From Halomonas colorata (lineage in GTDB: Bacteria; Pseudomonadota; Gammaproteobacteria; Pseudomonadales; Halomonadaceae), in the NCBI RefSeq assembly GCF_014897985.1, contig NZ_JABUZA010000003.1, forward strand, positions 62,001-126,000: 64,000 nucleotides of DNA, given 5' to 3'. Below are positions 10,005-19,884 of this stretch, piece by piece. The translations under genes were made by a program, and so were the position numbers. Positions within the stretch are counted from its first letter, which is position 1, and each line of letters begins with the position of its first letter. The notes beneath the pieces are model-generated. The model was not told where the DNA came from and did no database searches. It saw nothing but the letters and a program-made list of their open reading frames with translations.

Positions 10005-10439
10005 ATGGAGTGGGCGCTACCTGATCCTTTTGTGATCGATATTCACGTGAGCGAAGAGGCGATAGACGCCTATCAACACGTGAATAACAGCGAATACCTA
10101 CGCTGGGTCGAGCAGATTAGCTGGGCCCACTCCGAGGCGCTTGGCCTGTCTCTGGAGCGCTACCGCGAGTTAGATCGCGCCATGGCGGTACATCGCCATG
10201 AGCTGGACTACCTTGCCCCCGCGTTTGCAGGCGATGAGCTGGCGCTGGCTACTTGGATTGTAGAGTGCGATGGCCGTTTTAGCCTGACCCGGCGTTTTCA
10301 GCTTAAACGCCAGCGGGATGCAAAAACGCTATTAAACGCGCGTACCCGGTTTGCGTGCATTGCGCTTTCCAGCGGGCGGCCCAAACGGCTGCCCGATGAA
10401 TATCAGGGAATCTATGGCGCGGCGCTGGTCGACGAGTGA
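10005..10439 (+). CDS. Acyl-CoA thioesterase, hotdog fold (YbgC/FadM type)
   Basis: A 144-aa single hotdog-domain protein. The 4-hydroxybenzoyl-CoA-thioesterase-like motif YQHVNNSEYLRWVEQISW (about 23-40) carries the usual D/Q-x-x-x-H-x-N-N pattern. HRHELDYLAPAFAGDEL and ERF-like RFACIAL strands follow. It probably hydrolyses a short- or medium-chain or aromatic acyl-CoA; the substrate is not readable. AAGGGG lies 7 nt before the ATG. It sits 63 nt after the rlmI-like gene and may share its mRNA. Confidence 0.85.
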   Translation: MEWALPDPFVIDIHVSEEAIDAYQHVNNSEYLRWVEQISWAHSEALGLSLERYRELDRAMAVHRHELDYLAPAFAGDELALATWIVECDGRFSLTRRFQLKRQRDAKTLLNARTRFACIALSSGRPKRLPDEYQGIYGAALVDE

Positions 10440-10450
10440 CGTTAAATTTC

Positions 10451-10459
10451 TGGTATAAA
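10451..10459 (+). promoter_or_regulatory. Extended -10 element TGGTATAAA
   Basis: The motif is the same as in the rpmB and rpsB promoters but has no good -35 at 17 nt, and a terminator-like hairpin follows at 10488. It might drive ald through an attenuator, or be inactive. Confidence 0.35.
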
Positions 10460-10487
10460 ACCGGATAACGCTAGAATTTTCTCCTAT

Positions 10488-10514
10488 AAAACGCCTTAAC
10501 CGGCGTTTTTTTTG
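10488..10514 (+). terminator. Rho-independent terminator before ald
   Basis: AAAACGCC / GGCGTTTT with a 6-nt loop is followed by a run of eight T in total. It ends the mutM-rlmI-thioesterase transcript. Confidence 0.85.
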
Positions 10515-10601
10515 TTTTTAAATCGGGCGATGGTGGCAGGCTTAAGCTGTGCTGTAATTGAAGAGAGACAGTATCGGTCCGCTTACACTAGGAGAGATCC
10601 A

Positions 10602-11720
10602 ATGAACGTTGCCGTCCCGAAGGAAATTAAAAATCATGAGTACCGCGTAGCGCTGACGCCCACGGGCGCGCGTGAACTTACCAGCCGCGGCCATACGGTT
10701 TACGTGCAGGCTGGCGCGGGTGAGGGTGCAGGGTTTAACGACAGCGACTACGCAGCCGCAGGCGCACAGATTGAGCCCGATGTGGCCACTCTTTGGCAAA
10801 GCGCTGAGCTTATTTTAAAAGTTAAAGAGCCTCAAAAAGACGAAGTCGCACGGCTTACTTCCCAGCACACGCTTTTTACCTACCTGCACTTGGCGGCCGA
10901 AGAGGCATTAACGCGTGGCTTGATGGAGAGTGGGGCGACCTGCATTGCCTACGAAACGATTACCGATGCCCACGGCGGACTGCCGCTCCTCGCCCCGATG
11001 AGCACCGTGGCCGGGCGTATGGCCGTTCAGGCGGGCGCGCATAGCCTGGAAAAAGCCCAGGGTGGTGCTGGCGTGCTGCTGCCCGGCGTACCGGGCGTGG
11101 CACCGGGTAAGGTCACCGTGATTGGCGGCGGCGTGGTGGGTGAAAACGCTGCACGCATGGCGCTGGGGCTGGGTGCCGATGTGACGATTCTGGATAAATC
11201 GCTGGCTCGTCTGGAGGTGCTGGATAGCCGCTATCAAGGGCGTATAAAAACGGTTTACTCCACGGCGGATGCGCTGGATCATGCGGTGCGCGAGTCCGAC
11301 ATGATTATCGGTGCTGTGCTAATACCGGGAGCGGCGGCGCCCAAGCTGATTACCCGTGCCATGCTTGGCGATATGAAGCCCGGCAGTGTGCTGGTGGATG
11401 TGGCGATTGATCAGGGCGGCTGCTTTGAAACCAGCAGGCCCACCACCCACGCCGGACCTACCTATATCGTGGATGGCATCGTGCATTATTGTGTGGCCAA
11501 CATGCCGGGCGGCGTGGCGCGCACCTCAACGCTTGGGTTAACCAACGCGACGTTGCCGTTTGTACTGGCGCTTGCCGATAAGGGCTGGCAGCAGGCACTG
11601 GGCGATGACGCTAACTTCCTGCCAGGGCTTAATGTACACGCCGGGCAGGTTACTTACGCGGCCGTCGCCAACGCCTTTGGCCTGGAGAGTGTAGACCCGT
11701 CAAGTCTTATCCGGCGTTAA
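10602..11720 (+). CDS. ald: Alanine dehydrogenase
   Basis: A 372-aa NAD-dependent enzyme that reversibly deaminates L-alanine to pyruvate and ammonia. The N-terminus [20 protein letters not shown] and the substrate lysine in LILKVKEPQ are family hallmarks. The Rossmann NAD loop is [20 protein letters not shown] (about 167-186), followed by an acidic residue in ILDKS. The ATG at 10602 has GGAGAG 5-6 nt upstream; an in-frame TTG 90 nt earlier would add a non-homologous extension. It is flanked by terminators and appears monocistronic. Confidence 0.96.
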   Translation: MNVAVPKEIKNHEYRVALTPTGARELTSRGHTVYVQAGAGEGAGFNDSDYAAAGAQIEPDVATLWQSAELILKVKEPQKDEVARLTSQHTLFTYLHLAAEEALTRGLMESGATCIAYETITDAHGGLPLLAPMSTVAGRMAVQAGAHSLEKAQGGAGVLLPGVPGVAPGKVTVIGGGVVGENAARMALGLGADVTILDKSLARLEVLDSRYQGRIKTVYSTADALDHAVRESDMIIGAVLIPGAAAPKLITRAMLGDMKPGSVLVDVAIDQGGCFETSRPTTHAGPTYIVDGIVHYCVANMPGGVARTSTLGLTNATLPFVLALADKGWQQALGDDANFLPGLNVHAGQVTYAAVANAFGLESVDPSSLIRR

Positions 11721-11816
11721 GCCTATGACGTGGTAAGCTATTCTTAGTAAAAATAATTAATTTTATTTAACATTAGTGAAGCGTCAGCGCTTTACTAATC
11801 AGGCTAAGATGCTTTA

Positions 11817-12065
11817 TTAATAATGCGGCGGTATTTCGTCTTCAGGACGAGCCGTGCCTTGAGTATTATCGGCTTGAAACGCCTGGTGCTGCTCGCGTAA
11901 GCGCTCACGCATTAGAGCGCTTATCTGTTCGAGTTTGGCGAGTCGTTGCTCTTGTTGCGCAACGGCCTGGTCGAGGGTGTCCAGCCAGTGTTCCTGGTAG
12001 GCCAGGCGACTTTCTAGCGTTTCAAGACGTTGCGTTAGCTCAGCAGGAGAAAAGTCTTGTGTCAT
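11817..12065 (-). CDS. slyX: SlyX family protein
   Basis: An 82-aa protein that is almost all coiled coil (about residues 8-65, LTQRLETLESRLAYQEHWLD and following heptads) with the proline-rich end EIPPHY that is typical of SlyX. The role of SlyX is unknown; in E. coli it lies next to slyD and fkpA. Here it diverges from a cold-shock-domain protein gene. Confidence 0.88.
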   Translation of the reverse strand: MTQDFSPAELTQRLETLESRLAYQEHWLDTLDQAVAQQEQRLAKLEQISALMRERLREQHQAFQADNTQGTARPEDEIPPHY

Positions 12066-12175
12066 GGTAACATGGCAACCTTGTGTAATATGTCCGGTAC
12101 TGTTAGGAATGGGCCTGATAGTTCGGGTATTGTCCTTCGTCTGTTACCCATACAACAAGAGAGCTTTTATCATCT

Positions 12176-12730
12176 ATGAATCCAAAAGTTGTGTTTCGCT
12201 GTTTCTTAATCAGTGTATTACTAGCCGCCCCCACGCCACTTCTGTTGGCCGGGATTGTTCATTTAACCAACGCACCCTTGGCCGATTTATGGCAGGCTGA
12301 GTTAGCCATCAGCGGCGTCAGCAGCATCTATATCGCCGTTGCCCTGGGTAGCTTTATCGTTTTATGTATTGGTACGCTGGCAACGGCTGCCCTGGCGCCG
12401 CCAGTGGTCGTCAAACCCGTTGCAGAGCGTTCAGAAGCAGGTCGTGTTCAGGCCGCACCGCGTCAGCCTCAACCGGTCGATGAAGTGGATGATGAAGAGG
12501 AAGATATCATCGACTTTAACGATGGGCGTGAAGAGGGTGAAGTGAAGTGGTTCAATACCAATAAAGGCTACGGTTTTATTACCCGCGATAACGGTGAAGA
12601 TGTGTTTGTTCACTTTCGTGCTATCCGGGGCCGCGGTCCGCGTATGCTAGCAGAAGGCCAAATTGTGCGTTACCACGTGATTAAAAATGACCGTGGTTTG
12701 CAGGCCGACGATGTGAGTATTATTGAGTAA
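12176..12730 (+). CDS. Membrane-anchored cold-shock domain protein
   Basis: A 184-aa protein with two hydrophobic helices (about 5-28 and 44-70), a Pro/Glu/Asp-rich linker (about 75-118, [17 protein letters not shown]) and a complete CspA-type domain at the C-terminus (about 119-184). The RNP1 motif is KGYGFITRD and the RNP2 motif is DVFVHFRAI. Normal Csp proteins are about 70 aa and cytosolic, so here a nucleic-acid-binding domain would be held at the inner membrane. I recall similar fused proteins in Pseudomonas and relatives, but no function. The ribosome-binding site is poor. Confidence 0.85.
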   Translation: MNPKVVFRCFLISVLLAAPTPLLLAGIVHLTNAPLADLWQAELAISGVSSIYIAVALGSFIVLCIGTLATAALAPPVVVKPVAERSEAGRVQAAPRQPQPVDEVDDEEEDIIDFNDGREEGEVKWFNTNKGYGFITRDNGEDVFVHFRAIRGRGPRMLAEGQIVRYHVIKNDRGLQADDVSIIE

Positions 12731-12756
12731 CGATTGCACGATTAAGCAAGATGACG

Positions 12757-12782
12757 ATCGACCCCGCCTAGGCGGGGTCGAT
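12757..12782. terminator. Palindromic terminator between convergent genes
   Basis: A perfect 12-bp inverted repeat ATCGACCCCGCC / GGCGGGGTCGAT with a 2-nt centre lies between the cold-shock-domain gene (+) and the dap cluster (-). The T-run is weak on both sides, so Rho may assist. Confidence 0.7.
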
Positions 12783-12799
12783 TGCGTTTAAGGCGGTGG

Positions 12800-13189
12800 T
12801 TAACGGCCCGAATCCGGCCACTCTATGGCGCCTTCTTTACCACCGGGCAGAACCTGCCAGAACCGGTCAGGGTCATCATTGCCTGGATGCCAGCCCCCAA
12901 GCGAGCAGCGAATTTCCGTTTGCAGCGCTTCGGCGGCGTGTTGCGCGCACTCCTGGTCGGTCATCCATGGCGTGTGGCTGCTATCAAACCACAGGCTGGC
13001 AAAGCCATCCGCCACGTTATCGACCAAGAGGATCGGCACCTCTTCGCCCTGGTACATGCCGCGGGTTTTCCACTTGCCTTTGCCCGCCGGTGTTAGTGGC
13101 GGGGCGGAAAGCGCGCTGGCAAGCCAGGCGTTAAGCGTGTCATGAGAAACGCGGGCAACGTACACTTCAATATCCGGATACTGCTCCAT
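12800..13189 (-). CDS. Conserved hypothetical protein at the end of the dapE operon
   Basis: A 129-aa soluble protein with no recognised motif. It starts [20 protein letters not shown], and the start overlaps the dapE stop as TAATG, so translation is probably coupled. It contains a WKTRGMYQGEEVPILLVDNV stretch, a WFDSSHTPW motif and a C-terminal WHPGNDDPDRFWQV. The sequence looks like a compact alpha/beta domain. Overlap with dapE suggests a real gene, but a link to lysine synthesis is only contextual. Confidence 0.8.
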   Translation of the reverse strand: MEQYPDIEVYVARVSHDTLNAWLASALSAPPLTPAGKGKWKTRGMYQGEEVPILLVDNVADGFASLWFDSSHTPWMTDQECAQHAAEALQTEIRCSLGGWHPGNDDPDRFWQVLPGGKEGAIEWPDSGR

Positions 13190-14361
13190 TATGCGCTTAC
13201 CTCATCCGACGTTAGCAGTGCCTGAAGCGTCGCCTCATAGATCCGGCTCAAGTCATCCAGGTCGCTGGCGCGTACGCGCTCGTTTACCTTGTGAATGGTG
13301 TCGTTAAGCGGGCCTAGCTCGACCACCTGAGCGCCCAGCGTGGCGATAAAGCGGCCATCGGACGTGCCGCCGCTGGTCGATAGCGCAGGGCGCTTACCCG
13401 TGACAGCTTCCACGCCGCGAATGGCAGCGTCAACCAGCTCACCTTCTGCGGTCAGAAACGGCTCACCATTCAGCGTCCAATCCAACTGATACTCTAAACC
13501 ATAGCGCGCCAGAATCGCGTGGGTACGCTCTTTAAGCTGCTCGTGGGTCACCTCGGTCGAGAAGCGGAAATTAAACACCACTTCCACATCGCCAGGGATC
13601 ACGTTAGTCGCCCCGGTGCCCGCGCGCAGGTTGGATATTTGAAAGCTGGTGGCGGGGAAGAAATCGTTGCCCGCATCCCAGTGCTCATTGACCAGGGCGT
13701 CCAGCGCAGGCATCGCCTGGTGGATCGGGTTGCGTGCCAGATGCGGGTAAGCCACGTGGCCCTGAATTCCTTGAATATGCAAAACGCCACCCAGCGAGCC
13801 GCGTCGACCGTTTTTAATCACATCGCCCAGGCGATCGGTAGATGAAGGCTCGCCCACAATGCAGTAATCAAGGCGCTCATTGCGCTCACGCAGCTGTTCG
13901 ACCACGGCGCGAGTGCCGTCGACGGCCGGGCCTTCCTCATCCGACGTGATTAAAAACGCGATGCGGCCATCATGGTCAGGGTAGCGGGCTACAAAGCGTT
14001 CCACGGCGGTAAGCATAGACGCCAGGCTGCCTTTCATATCCGCAGCGCCCCGCCCACAAAGCATGCCTTGCTCATTAATGCAGGGTGAAAACGGTGGAAA
14101 TTCCCAACCGGTGGGCGGCCCGCTGGGTACCACATCGGTATGGCCGGCAAAGGCAATCACCGGGCCATGATGACCGCGTACGGCCCAGAAGTTCTGCACA
14201 TCGCCAAACGGCATTGGCTCAATATGAAAACCGAGCGCCGTTAAGCGCTCGATCATGATGTCCTGGCAGCCTTCATCGTCCGGCGTCACTGACGGGCGGC
14301 TTAACAGCTCAAAGGCAAGCTGTAGCGTTGGCGACAGCGTGTCAGGCTCAGTTATGGGCAT
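13189..14361 (-). CDS. dapE: Succinyl-diaminopimelate desuccinylase
   Basis: A 390-aa M20-family dizinc hydrolase that removes succinate from N-succinyl-LL-diaminopimelate in lysine and peptidoglycan synthesis. Zinc ligands and catalytic residues are in [10 protein letters not shown] (about 71-80), [12 protein letters not shown] (about 104-115) and [12 protein letters not shown] (about 138-149, catalytic Glu). The dimerisation domain is inserted in the middle and the last ligand His lies in [11 protein letters not shown]. The start overlaps the end of dapD by 14 nt. Confidence 0.96.
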   Translation of the reverse strand: MPITEPDTLSPTLQLAFELLSRPSVTPDDEGCQDIMIERLTALGFHIEPMPFGDVQNFWAVRGHHGPVIAFAGHTDVVPSGPPTGWEFPPFSPCINEQGMLCGRGAADMKGSLASMLTAVERFVARYPDHDGRIAFLITSDEEGPAVDGTRAVVEQLRERNERLDYCIVGEPSSTDRLGDVIKNGRRGSLGGVLHIQGIQGHVAYPHLARNPIHQAMPALDALVNEHWDAGNDFFPATSFQISNLRAGTGATNVIPGDVEVVFNFRFSTEVTHEQLKERTHAILARYGLEYQLDWTLNGEPFLTAEGELVDAAIRGVEAVTGKRPALSTSGGTSDGRFIATLGAQVVELGPLNDTIHKVNERVRASDLDDLSRIYEATLQALLTSDEVSA

Positions 14362-15373
14362 GCAGCGCCTCGTTCAGCGCGATGGCGCTTTTATTGGTCA
14401 GGCACTCGACACGGCCATTTTTAGAGTTACGGCGCAGTAGCAGGTCGTTTTGGCCCGCCAGTTCGCGTGCGGCCAGGGTTTTAACCTCGTTGCCTTCGTC
14501 ATCCAGCAGGGCTACTTTGGTGCCTGCGGTGATGTACAGGCCGGATTCGACCGTGCAGCGATCGCCCAGCGGAATGCCAATACCGGCATTGGCACCGATC
14601 AGGCAGCCTTCGCCTACTTTAATGACGATATTGCCGCCGCCGGATAGCGTACCCATGGTGGAGCAGCCGCCGCCCAGGTCAGAGCCCTTGCCGACCATGA
14701 CGCCAGCTGAGATGCGTCCTTCGATCATGCCTGGGCCTTCGGTGCCAGCATTGAAGTTCACAAAGCCTTCATGCATAACCGTGGTGCCTTCACCCAGGTG
14801 CGCACCCAGGCGTACCCGTGCGGTATCGCCAATGCGGATGCCGGTCGGTACCACGTAGTCGGTCATTTTGGGGAATTTATCGACACAGTCGACGGATAGC
14901 GCACGACCGGCCAAGCGCGCTTTCAGGCGACGCGCAGGCAGCTCTTCGATATCGATCGCGCCTTCGTTGGTCCAGGCGATATTGCGCAGCAGGCCGAACA
15001 TGCCGGTAAGATCCAAACCATGCGGCTTGACCAGGCGATGCGATAACAGGTGGAGCTTAAGGTACACCTCAGGAGCCGTTTGCGGCGCCTGATCCGTTTC
15101 AATGAACATCGCTACCAGCGGGCGTTGGCTTGCCGCAAGCGACTCAGTGAGTTCGGCTTGCTCTGTGTAGCCAGCCGCTTCAAGCGCTTTGGCCAAACGG
15201 GTGCAGTCTTCCGGTAAAAAGCTAACGGCTGCATTGCCCTGAGGGGCGTTAAGCGCTTCTTTGGCAGCGTTAACCAGGCTTTCCTGTGGCTTGAACAGCG
15301 GTGCCGGGTAGTAAATTTCCAGCCAGTCGCCTTGAGTATTCTGCGTGCCAATTCCAAGCGCAAAGCTCAACAT
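14348..15373 (-). CDS. dapD: 2,3,4,5-tetrahydropyridine-2,6-dicarboxylate N-succinyltransferase (long type)
   Basis: A 341-aa protein that succinylates tetrahydrodipicolinate with succinyl-CoA. The N-terminal 170 residues are the extended domain of the long DapD type known from pseudomonads (E. coli DapD is about 274 aa). The left-handed beta-helix of hexapeptide repeats runs from about 175 to 300 ([29 protein letters not shown]-type turns). It is translationally linked to dapE. A repeat-rich 135-bp gap precedes it. Confidence 0.95.
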   Translation of the reverse strand: MLSFALGIGTQNTQGDWLEIYYPAPLFKPQESLVNAAKEALNAPQGNAAVSFLPEDCTRLAKALEAAGYTEQAELTESLAASQRPLVAMFIETDQAPQTAPEVYLKLHLLSHRLVKPHGLDLTGMFGLLRNIAWTNEGAIDIEELPARRLKARLAGRALSVDCVDKFPKMTDYVVPTGIRIGDTARVRLGAHLGEGTTVMHEGFVNFNAGTEGPGMIEGRISAGVMVGKGSDLGGGCSTMGTLSGGGNIVIKVGEGCLIGANAGIGIPLGDRCTVESGLYITAGTKVALLDDEGNEVKTLAARELAGQNDLLLRRNSKNGRVECLTNKSAIALNEALHAHN

Positions 15374-15386
15374 AAACGTTCATCCT

Positions 15387-15422
15387 GTGGTTAATAACGT
15401 GGTTAACCGAACAGTTAACAGA
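15387..15422. repeat. Tandem repeat, 12-bp unit x3
   Basis: GTGGTTAATAAC, GTGGTTAACCGA and ACAGTTAACAGA are contiguous, sharing the core GTTAA. They lie immediately upstream of dapD (minus strand). Confidence 0.7.
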
Positions 15423-15444
15423 AGCCAAATGTCGGTTTAACAAT

Positions 15445-15486
15445 GTGTTGATATAAAAGTGTTTGTACAAAAGCGTTGATACAAAC
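15445..15486. repeat. Tandem repeat, 14-bp unit x3
   Basis: GTGTTGATATAAAA, GTGTTTGTACAAAA and GCGTTGATACAAAC are contiguous in the same dapD-arsC gap as the 12-bp set but with a different sequence. Confidence 0.8.
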
Positions 15487-15507
15487 AAGCAGATTAGCGG
15501 CGTTGAA

Positions 15508-15855
15508 TCAGCCGCTAATCTTAGCGTAATCGCCGTCGCGGTAACCCACCTGTATGGCGTCGCCGCCGGTATCCAGCAGCGGACGTTTAAGCAGCGTCGG
15601 GTGTTTCAGCAGCAGCTGGCGTGCAGAGTTGGCGTCCAGGCTATCTTTATCTTCCTGAGGAAGGTCGCGCCATGTCTTGCTACGCTTATTGACGACTTCA
15701 AGAAGCGGAGCCCGCTCCAGAATATGCTCCAGTAGTCCTGCCGATAAACCATCTTTGCGTAAATCGTGGGTTTTGAACGGTATGCCGTTCTCTTCCAACG
15801 CTTTGCGCGCCTTACGGCACGTATCGCAGGTATCAATGACATAGAGTGTAAACAT
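15508..15855 (-). CDS. ArsC/Spx-type thioredoxin-fold protein (YffB family)
   Basis: A 115-aa single-domain protein starting MFTLYVIDTCDTCRKARKAL, with the redox CxxC (C-D-T-C) on the first helix and the PTLLKRPLLDT loop of the ArsC family. Proteins of this subgroup sit beside dapC/dapD/dapE in many gammaproteobacteria and are usually annotated arsenate reductase-like or Spx/MgsR. A true arsenate reductase role is doubtful. GGAGATACC directly before the ATG at 15855 fixes the start; an upstream in-frame GTG/ATG has no such site. Confidence 0.88.
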   Translation of the reverse strand: MFTLYVIDTCDTCRKARKALEENGIPFKTHDLRKDGLSAGLLEHILERAPLLEVVNKRSKTWRDLPQEDKDSLDANSARQLLLKHPTLLKRPLLDTGGDAIQVGYRDGDYAKISG

Positions 15856-15895
15856 GGTATCTCCTTTCGTGCTGTTCGTGCCGTAAAGATGTGAA

Positions 15896-17092
15896 TTAAC
15901 TACGCTCAATCAGCTGACGGATACGCTGCGCGGCTTCAAGGGTCGGGGCAAGCTCGGCCACCAGGGCTAGGCGTAGGCGGCCCGCGCCTGGATTAATGCC
16001 CTGCGCGTCAGGGCGGCCCATTAAACTTCCAGGCAATACGCTTACGTTCTGCTCGGTAAAAAGCCGCTGGGTAAAGCCAATATCATCGCCACCCGGTACG
16101 GCAGGCCACAGGTAAAAGCTTGCCTCCGGCGTGGGGAAGTCCATTACCGGGGCTAGCGCATCGACCACAGCGCTAAATTTTTCACGGTAGGCATCGCGGT
16201 TGGCACGTACGTGCGCTTCATCCTGCCATGCCGCAATGGAGGCGTGCTGTACCGGTAACGACATGGCACAGCCGTGATAGGTGCGATAACGCTTAAACGG
16301 CGCCAGAATAGCGGCGTCGCCCGCCACAAAGCCCGAACGCAGGCCCGGTAAGTTAGAGCGTTTCGACAGCGAATGAAATACCACGCAGCGGCGATAGTCA
16401 TCGCGGCCAAGCTCTGCGCAGGCCTGTAAAAGCCCTGGCGGCGGCGTCTGTTCATCCAGATAAAGCTCGGAGTAACACTCATCCGAGGCGATGATAAAAT
16501 CATGCTCATCGGCCAGCGCAATCAGCTGTTTGAACTCATCAATGGAAGTAACCGCGCCGGTGGGGTTACCGGGCGAGCAGATAAACACGATTTGCACATC
16601 ACGCCAGGTGGCCGCGCTAAGCGTGGTGAAGTCCGGCCGAAAGCCGTTTTCAGCGGTGCAGTTTAAATAAACCGGCTCACCATCGGCCAGAAGTGTTGCG
16701 CCTTCATAAATCTGATAAAACGGATTGGGCACGACCACGTTGGCAGGGCGTGTGCGGTCAAGCGCGGCCTGCACAAAGGCAAAAATGGCTTCGCGGGTGC
16801 CGTTCACGGGCAGTACTTGACGCTCGGCATCCAGACCCGGCAGCTTGAAGCGGCCGGTAGCCCACTGGGCCAGCGTGTCACGAAACGCTGGCAAGCCGTT
16901 GGTGGCCGGGTAGCGGGCCATTTCCAACTGGTGTTTAACCAGTGCTTCGAGTGCTGCCGGGTAGGGTGCGTGCTGGGGCTCGCCAATCGTCAACGGAATA
17001 TGCGTCAAATCAGCCCGGGGTGTTAATTCGGCTTTAAGCGCGGCCAGTTTCTCAAACGGATAGGGATGAAGGGCAGCGAGATCAGGGTTCAT
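15896..17092 (-). CDS. dapC: Succinyldiaminopimelate transaminase
   Basis: A 398-aa fold-type I PLP aminotransferase. It begins MNPDLAALHPYPFEKLAALK, a typical DapC opening. The PLP lysine lies in SLSKRSNLPGLRSGF (about 238-252), with FICSPGNPTGAV and ASDECYSELYLDE carrying the Asn, Asp and Tyr that hold the cofactor. In this pathway it forms N-succinyl-diaminopimelate from the keto acid, between the DapD and DapE steps encoded downstream. GGA lies 6 nt before the ATG. The upstream gap to glnD is 116 nt. Confidence 0.94.
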   Translation of the reverse strand: MNPDLAALHPYPFEKLAALKAELTPRADLTHIPLTIGEPQHAPYPAALEALVKHQLEMARYPATNGLPAFRDTLAQWATGRFKLPGLDAERQVLPVNGTREAIFAFVQAALDRTRPANVVVPNPFYQIYEGATLLADGEPVYLNCTAENGFRPDFTTLSAATWRDVQIVFICSPGNPTGAVTSIDEFKQLIALADEHDFIIASDECYSELYLDEQTPPPGLLQACAELGRDDYRRCVVFHSLSKRSNLPGLRSGFVAGDAAILAPFKRYRTYHGCAMSLPVQHASIAAWQDEAHVRANRDAYREKFSAVVDALAPVMDFPTPEASFYLWPAVPGGDDIGFTQRLFTEQNVSVLPGSLMGRPDAQGINPGAGRLRLALVAELAPTLEAAQRIRQLIERS

Positions 17093-17208
17093 GGCGAGTC
17101 CGTTGAGAGTGTTTTGTTGAGAGCGTGCCCTGCTAGCGTATTAAAACGACAGGTGTAAGGCGCCGATTATAGCAAGCCCCGGTGTGGGCTCAAACTTAAG
17201 CGCCATGC

Positions 17209-19884
17209 TCAAACCCCCAAGACCTCAATCAACCGCTCGCGTAGCTGCTGCTGGCGCAAGGGGTCGGTTAGCGGCTCGCCCGATTTGGTGGTGATAAAGA
17301 AAACGTCCTCGACGCGCTCACCCAGAGTGGCAATTTTAGCCGTCGATAGCGCGATATCCTGCTCCATGAAAATACGCCCGACCCGGGCCAAAAGCCCTGG
17401 CCGGTCGGGGGCCGTGAGTTCTAGCAGCGTACGCTCATTGGCCGGGTCCTGCTCGATCAACACTTCGGTGGGCACTTTAAAGTGCTTTAGCTGGCGCGGC
17501 GTATGGCGGGTGACGATCTCTGGGTAATCGTCAGGGTCGTCCAGCTCTTCGACCAGGTGCTGGCGCATTTCATTGATGTGCTCAGGGTCGCGAATTGGCT
17601 GGCCGTGGTTATCCAGTACGATAAAGGTATTCAGCGTCCAGTTGTTATGCGAGGTAACAATGCGCGCATCGTGAATCGAAAGCCCTAGCTGCTCCATTGC
17701 CGCGGCGGTCGCGGCAAACAGGTCGTCGACCGAGCGAGTGTGAATAAACACTTTGGTTCCGCCTTCTGCCATATCGACCGTCGGCGCGCTGATTAATACT
17801 AGTGGCAAGGGGGAGGCGTTATGGACCAAAATCCCTTGGGTTTGCCAGACGATTTCGCTGGGGGCGTACTGTAAGAAATAATCCTCGCCGAGTGATTCCC
17901 AAAGTGTGTCGATTTGCGCGCGTCCAATCCCGAGGGTATTGAGCAGCGAGCGGGCTTCGGAGCGTGTTTCCCGCACCCAGTCATCACGGTCCGGCGGATT
18001 TTTAAGCCCGCGTCGCAGGGCGCGCTTGGTTTCAGCATAAAGCTGGCGCAGAAGTGACGCCCGCCAGCCATTCCATAGCGTCGGGTTGGTGGCGTTGATA
18101 TCAGCGACTGTCAGTACGTAAAGGTAATCCAGGCGCGCTTCATTACGCACAACTAAGGCAAAATCGCGAATAACGTCGGGGTCACTGATATCACGCTTCT
18201 GAGCAGTCATCGACATGAGCAGATGATGCTCGACAAGCCAACTGGCCAGTTTCGTATCGTGAGGCGTTATATGGTGGCGTTGGCAAAAGTGCTCAACATC
18301 CCGGGCGCCAATTTCTGAATGGTCACCACCACGGCCCTTGCCGATATCGTGAAACAGGCCTGCTATCCATAAAATATCCAGCTTAGGCAGCTGGTTGATA
18401 AGAACCGCGGCCACGGGGAACTCGTCCTTGGCGCTGGGTTTACGAAACCCGTGCAGGAATTTCAGCAGGCGCAGGGTATGGGCATCCACCGTGTAGATAT
18501 GAAACAGGTCATGCTGCATCAGGCCTACCGCACGGCCAAATTCGGGCAGGTACTTACCCAAAATGCCGTAGCGGTTCATGCGCCGCAATTGGCGCGGCAC
18601 GTTGCCGGGCGCGCGCAAGATTTCCAGAAACAGCTGCTGATGAAGCGGGTCGTCGCGGTAGTGATCGTCGATTTGATGGCGGTGATCGCGGATAAGGCGA
18701 ATAGTATCCGCACGCACGCCTTCAATTTCGGGGTGCCTAGCCATGAGCAGGAACAGTTCCAGCATGGCCTCCGGCTGCTCGCGAAACAGGCTGCGCGAGC
18801 GTGCTTGAATATAGCCGCCCTTGGTTTCAAAGCGCTCGTTGAGCTGAATGGTTTCCAGCGCCTCTTTGCCGCGCAAAATTACTTCATCGAAGTGCTGAAG
18901 CAGCATATCGTTCAAGCCAGCAAGCGCTGTTACGTGACGATAGTAGCGCTTCATGAACTGCTCAACGGCTAAACGCTCGGGCGTGTCTTTAAAGCCAAAC
19001 AGCTCGGCAATGGTGCGCTGATGATCAAACAGTAGCCGGTCTTCGGCGCGGTCGGTCAACATATGCAGGGCATAACGCACCTGCCACAAGAATGCCTGCC
19101 CCTGGCTCAAAATACGCAGCTCGGCATCGTTCATAAAGCCGTTAGCGACAATGTCAGCGTACTGCTCGGTGCCGAAGTGGCGCTTGGCAATCCAGCCAAT
19201 CATTTGAATGTCGCGTAGGCCGCCAGGCGAGCTTTTCAGGTTAGGCTCAAGATGGTATTCCGAGTTGTTGTAGCGGTAGTGGCGGGCAATCTGCTCCTGC
19301 CACTTGGCTTCAAAAAAACGGTCGGCAGGCCAGAGTTGCTCGGTGCTTAAACGCTCATGCATGGTTGCCCGCAACGACTCAGGCCCGGCGATCAGGCGTG
19401 ATTCAAGCAGGTTGGTGATGACGGTGACATCCGCCTTGGCTTCACGTTCGCAGTCATTTAACGAGCGGACGCTGTGGCCAATCTCCAAGCCGATATCCCA
19501 TAAAAAGGTGATAAACGCGCTTAGGGATTCTCGGTAGGGAGTGTCGTCATCCTGCTCAAGCAGCAAAAGCAGGTCGATATCCGAGTGAGGGTGAAGTTCA
19601 CCTCGGCCGTAACCGCCTACGGCGACCAGCGCTACGCCGTCATCTGGCCAGGCGTGCAGATTCCAGGCAATGGCCAGCAGTTGGTCTAAGTACCAAGCTC
19701 GCCCGCGCACCAGATCGCGTATGTCAGCGCCTGAACGAAACCGGTCGTCCAGCCGGGCCTGCAGCTCGCGGAGCGCCGTTTTAAACGGCGCAATGGGCGA
19801 GCGTGAACCGGAGAGCTCCGTGCGCAAAGCTTCAAGGTCATACAGTGACGTGTCCGGCTCGAACCGGTAGTGGTGAAGGAGCAT
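17209..19884 (-). CDS. glnD: Bifunctional uridylyltransferase/uridylyl-removing enzyme
   Basis: An 891-aa sensor of glutamine that uridylylates and deuridylylates PII. The N-terminal nucleotidyltransferase domain has GGYGRGELHPHSDIDLLLLL (about 89-108, catalytic G-S/R-x8-D-x-D). The central HD domain has LFHDIGKGRGGDHSEIGARD (about 510-529), required for UMP removal. Two C-terminal ACT domains (about 700-780 and 815-891) include LELTAPDRPGLLARVGRIF. The start shares TAATG with the map stop, so the two are co-translated. Confidence 0.97.
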   Translation of the reverse strand: MLLHHYRFEPDTSLYDLEALRTELSGSRSPIAPFKTALRELQARLDDRFRSGADIRDLVRGRAWYLDQLLAIAWNLHAWPDDGVALVAVGGYGRGELHPHSDIDLLLLLEQDDDTPYRESLSAFITFLWDIGLEIGHSVRSLNDCEREAKADVTVITNLLESRLIAGPESLRATMHERLSTEQLWPADRFFEAKWQEQIARHYRYNNSEYHLEPNLKSSPGGLRDIQMIGWIAKRHFGTEQYADIVANGFMNDAELRILSQGQAFLWQVRYALHMLTDRAEDRLLFDHQRTIAELFGFKDTPERLAVEQFMKRYYRHVTALAGLNDMLLQHFDEVILRGKEALETIQLNERFETKGGYIQARSRSLFREQPEAMLELFLLMARHPEIEGVRADTIRLIRDHRHQIDDHYRDDPLHQQLFLEILRAPGNVPRQLRRMNRYGILGKYLPEFGRAVGLMQHDLFHIYTVDAHTLRLLKFLHGFRKPSAKDEFPVAAVLINQLPKLDILWIAGLFHDIGKGRGGDHSEIGARDVEHFCQRHHITPHDTKLASWLVEHHLLMSMTAQKRDISDPDVIRDFALVVRNEARLDYLYVLTVADINATNPTLWNGWRASLLRQLYAETKRALRRGLKNPPDRDDWVRETRSEARSLLNTLGIGRAQIDTLWESLGEDYFLQYAPSEIVWQTQGILVHNASPLPLVLISAPTVDMAEGGTKVFIHTRSVDDLFAATAAAMEQLGLSIHDARIVTSHNNWTLNTFIVLDNHGQPIRDPEHINEMRQHLVEELDDPDDYPEIVTRHTPRQLKHFKVPTEVLIEQDPANERTLLELTAPDRPGLLARVGRIFMEQDIALSTAKIATLGERVEDVFFITTKSGEPLTDPLRQQQLRERLIEVLGV

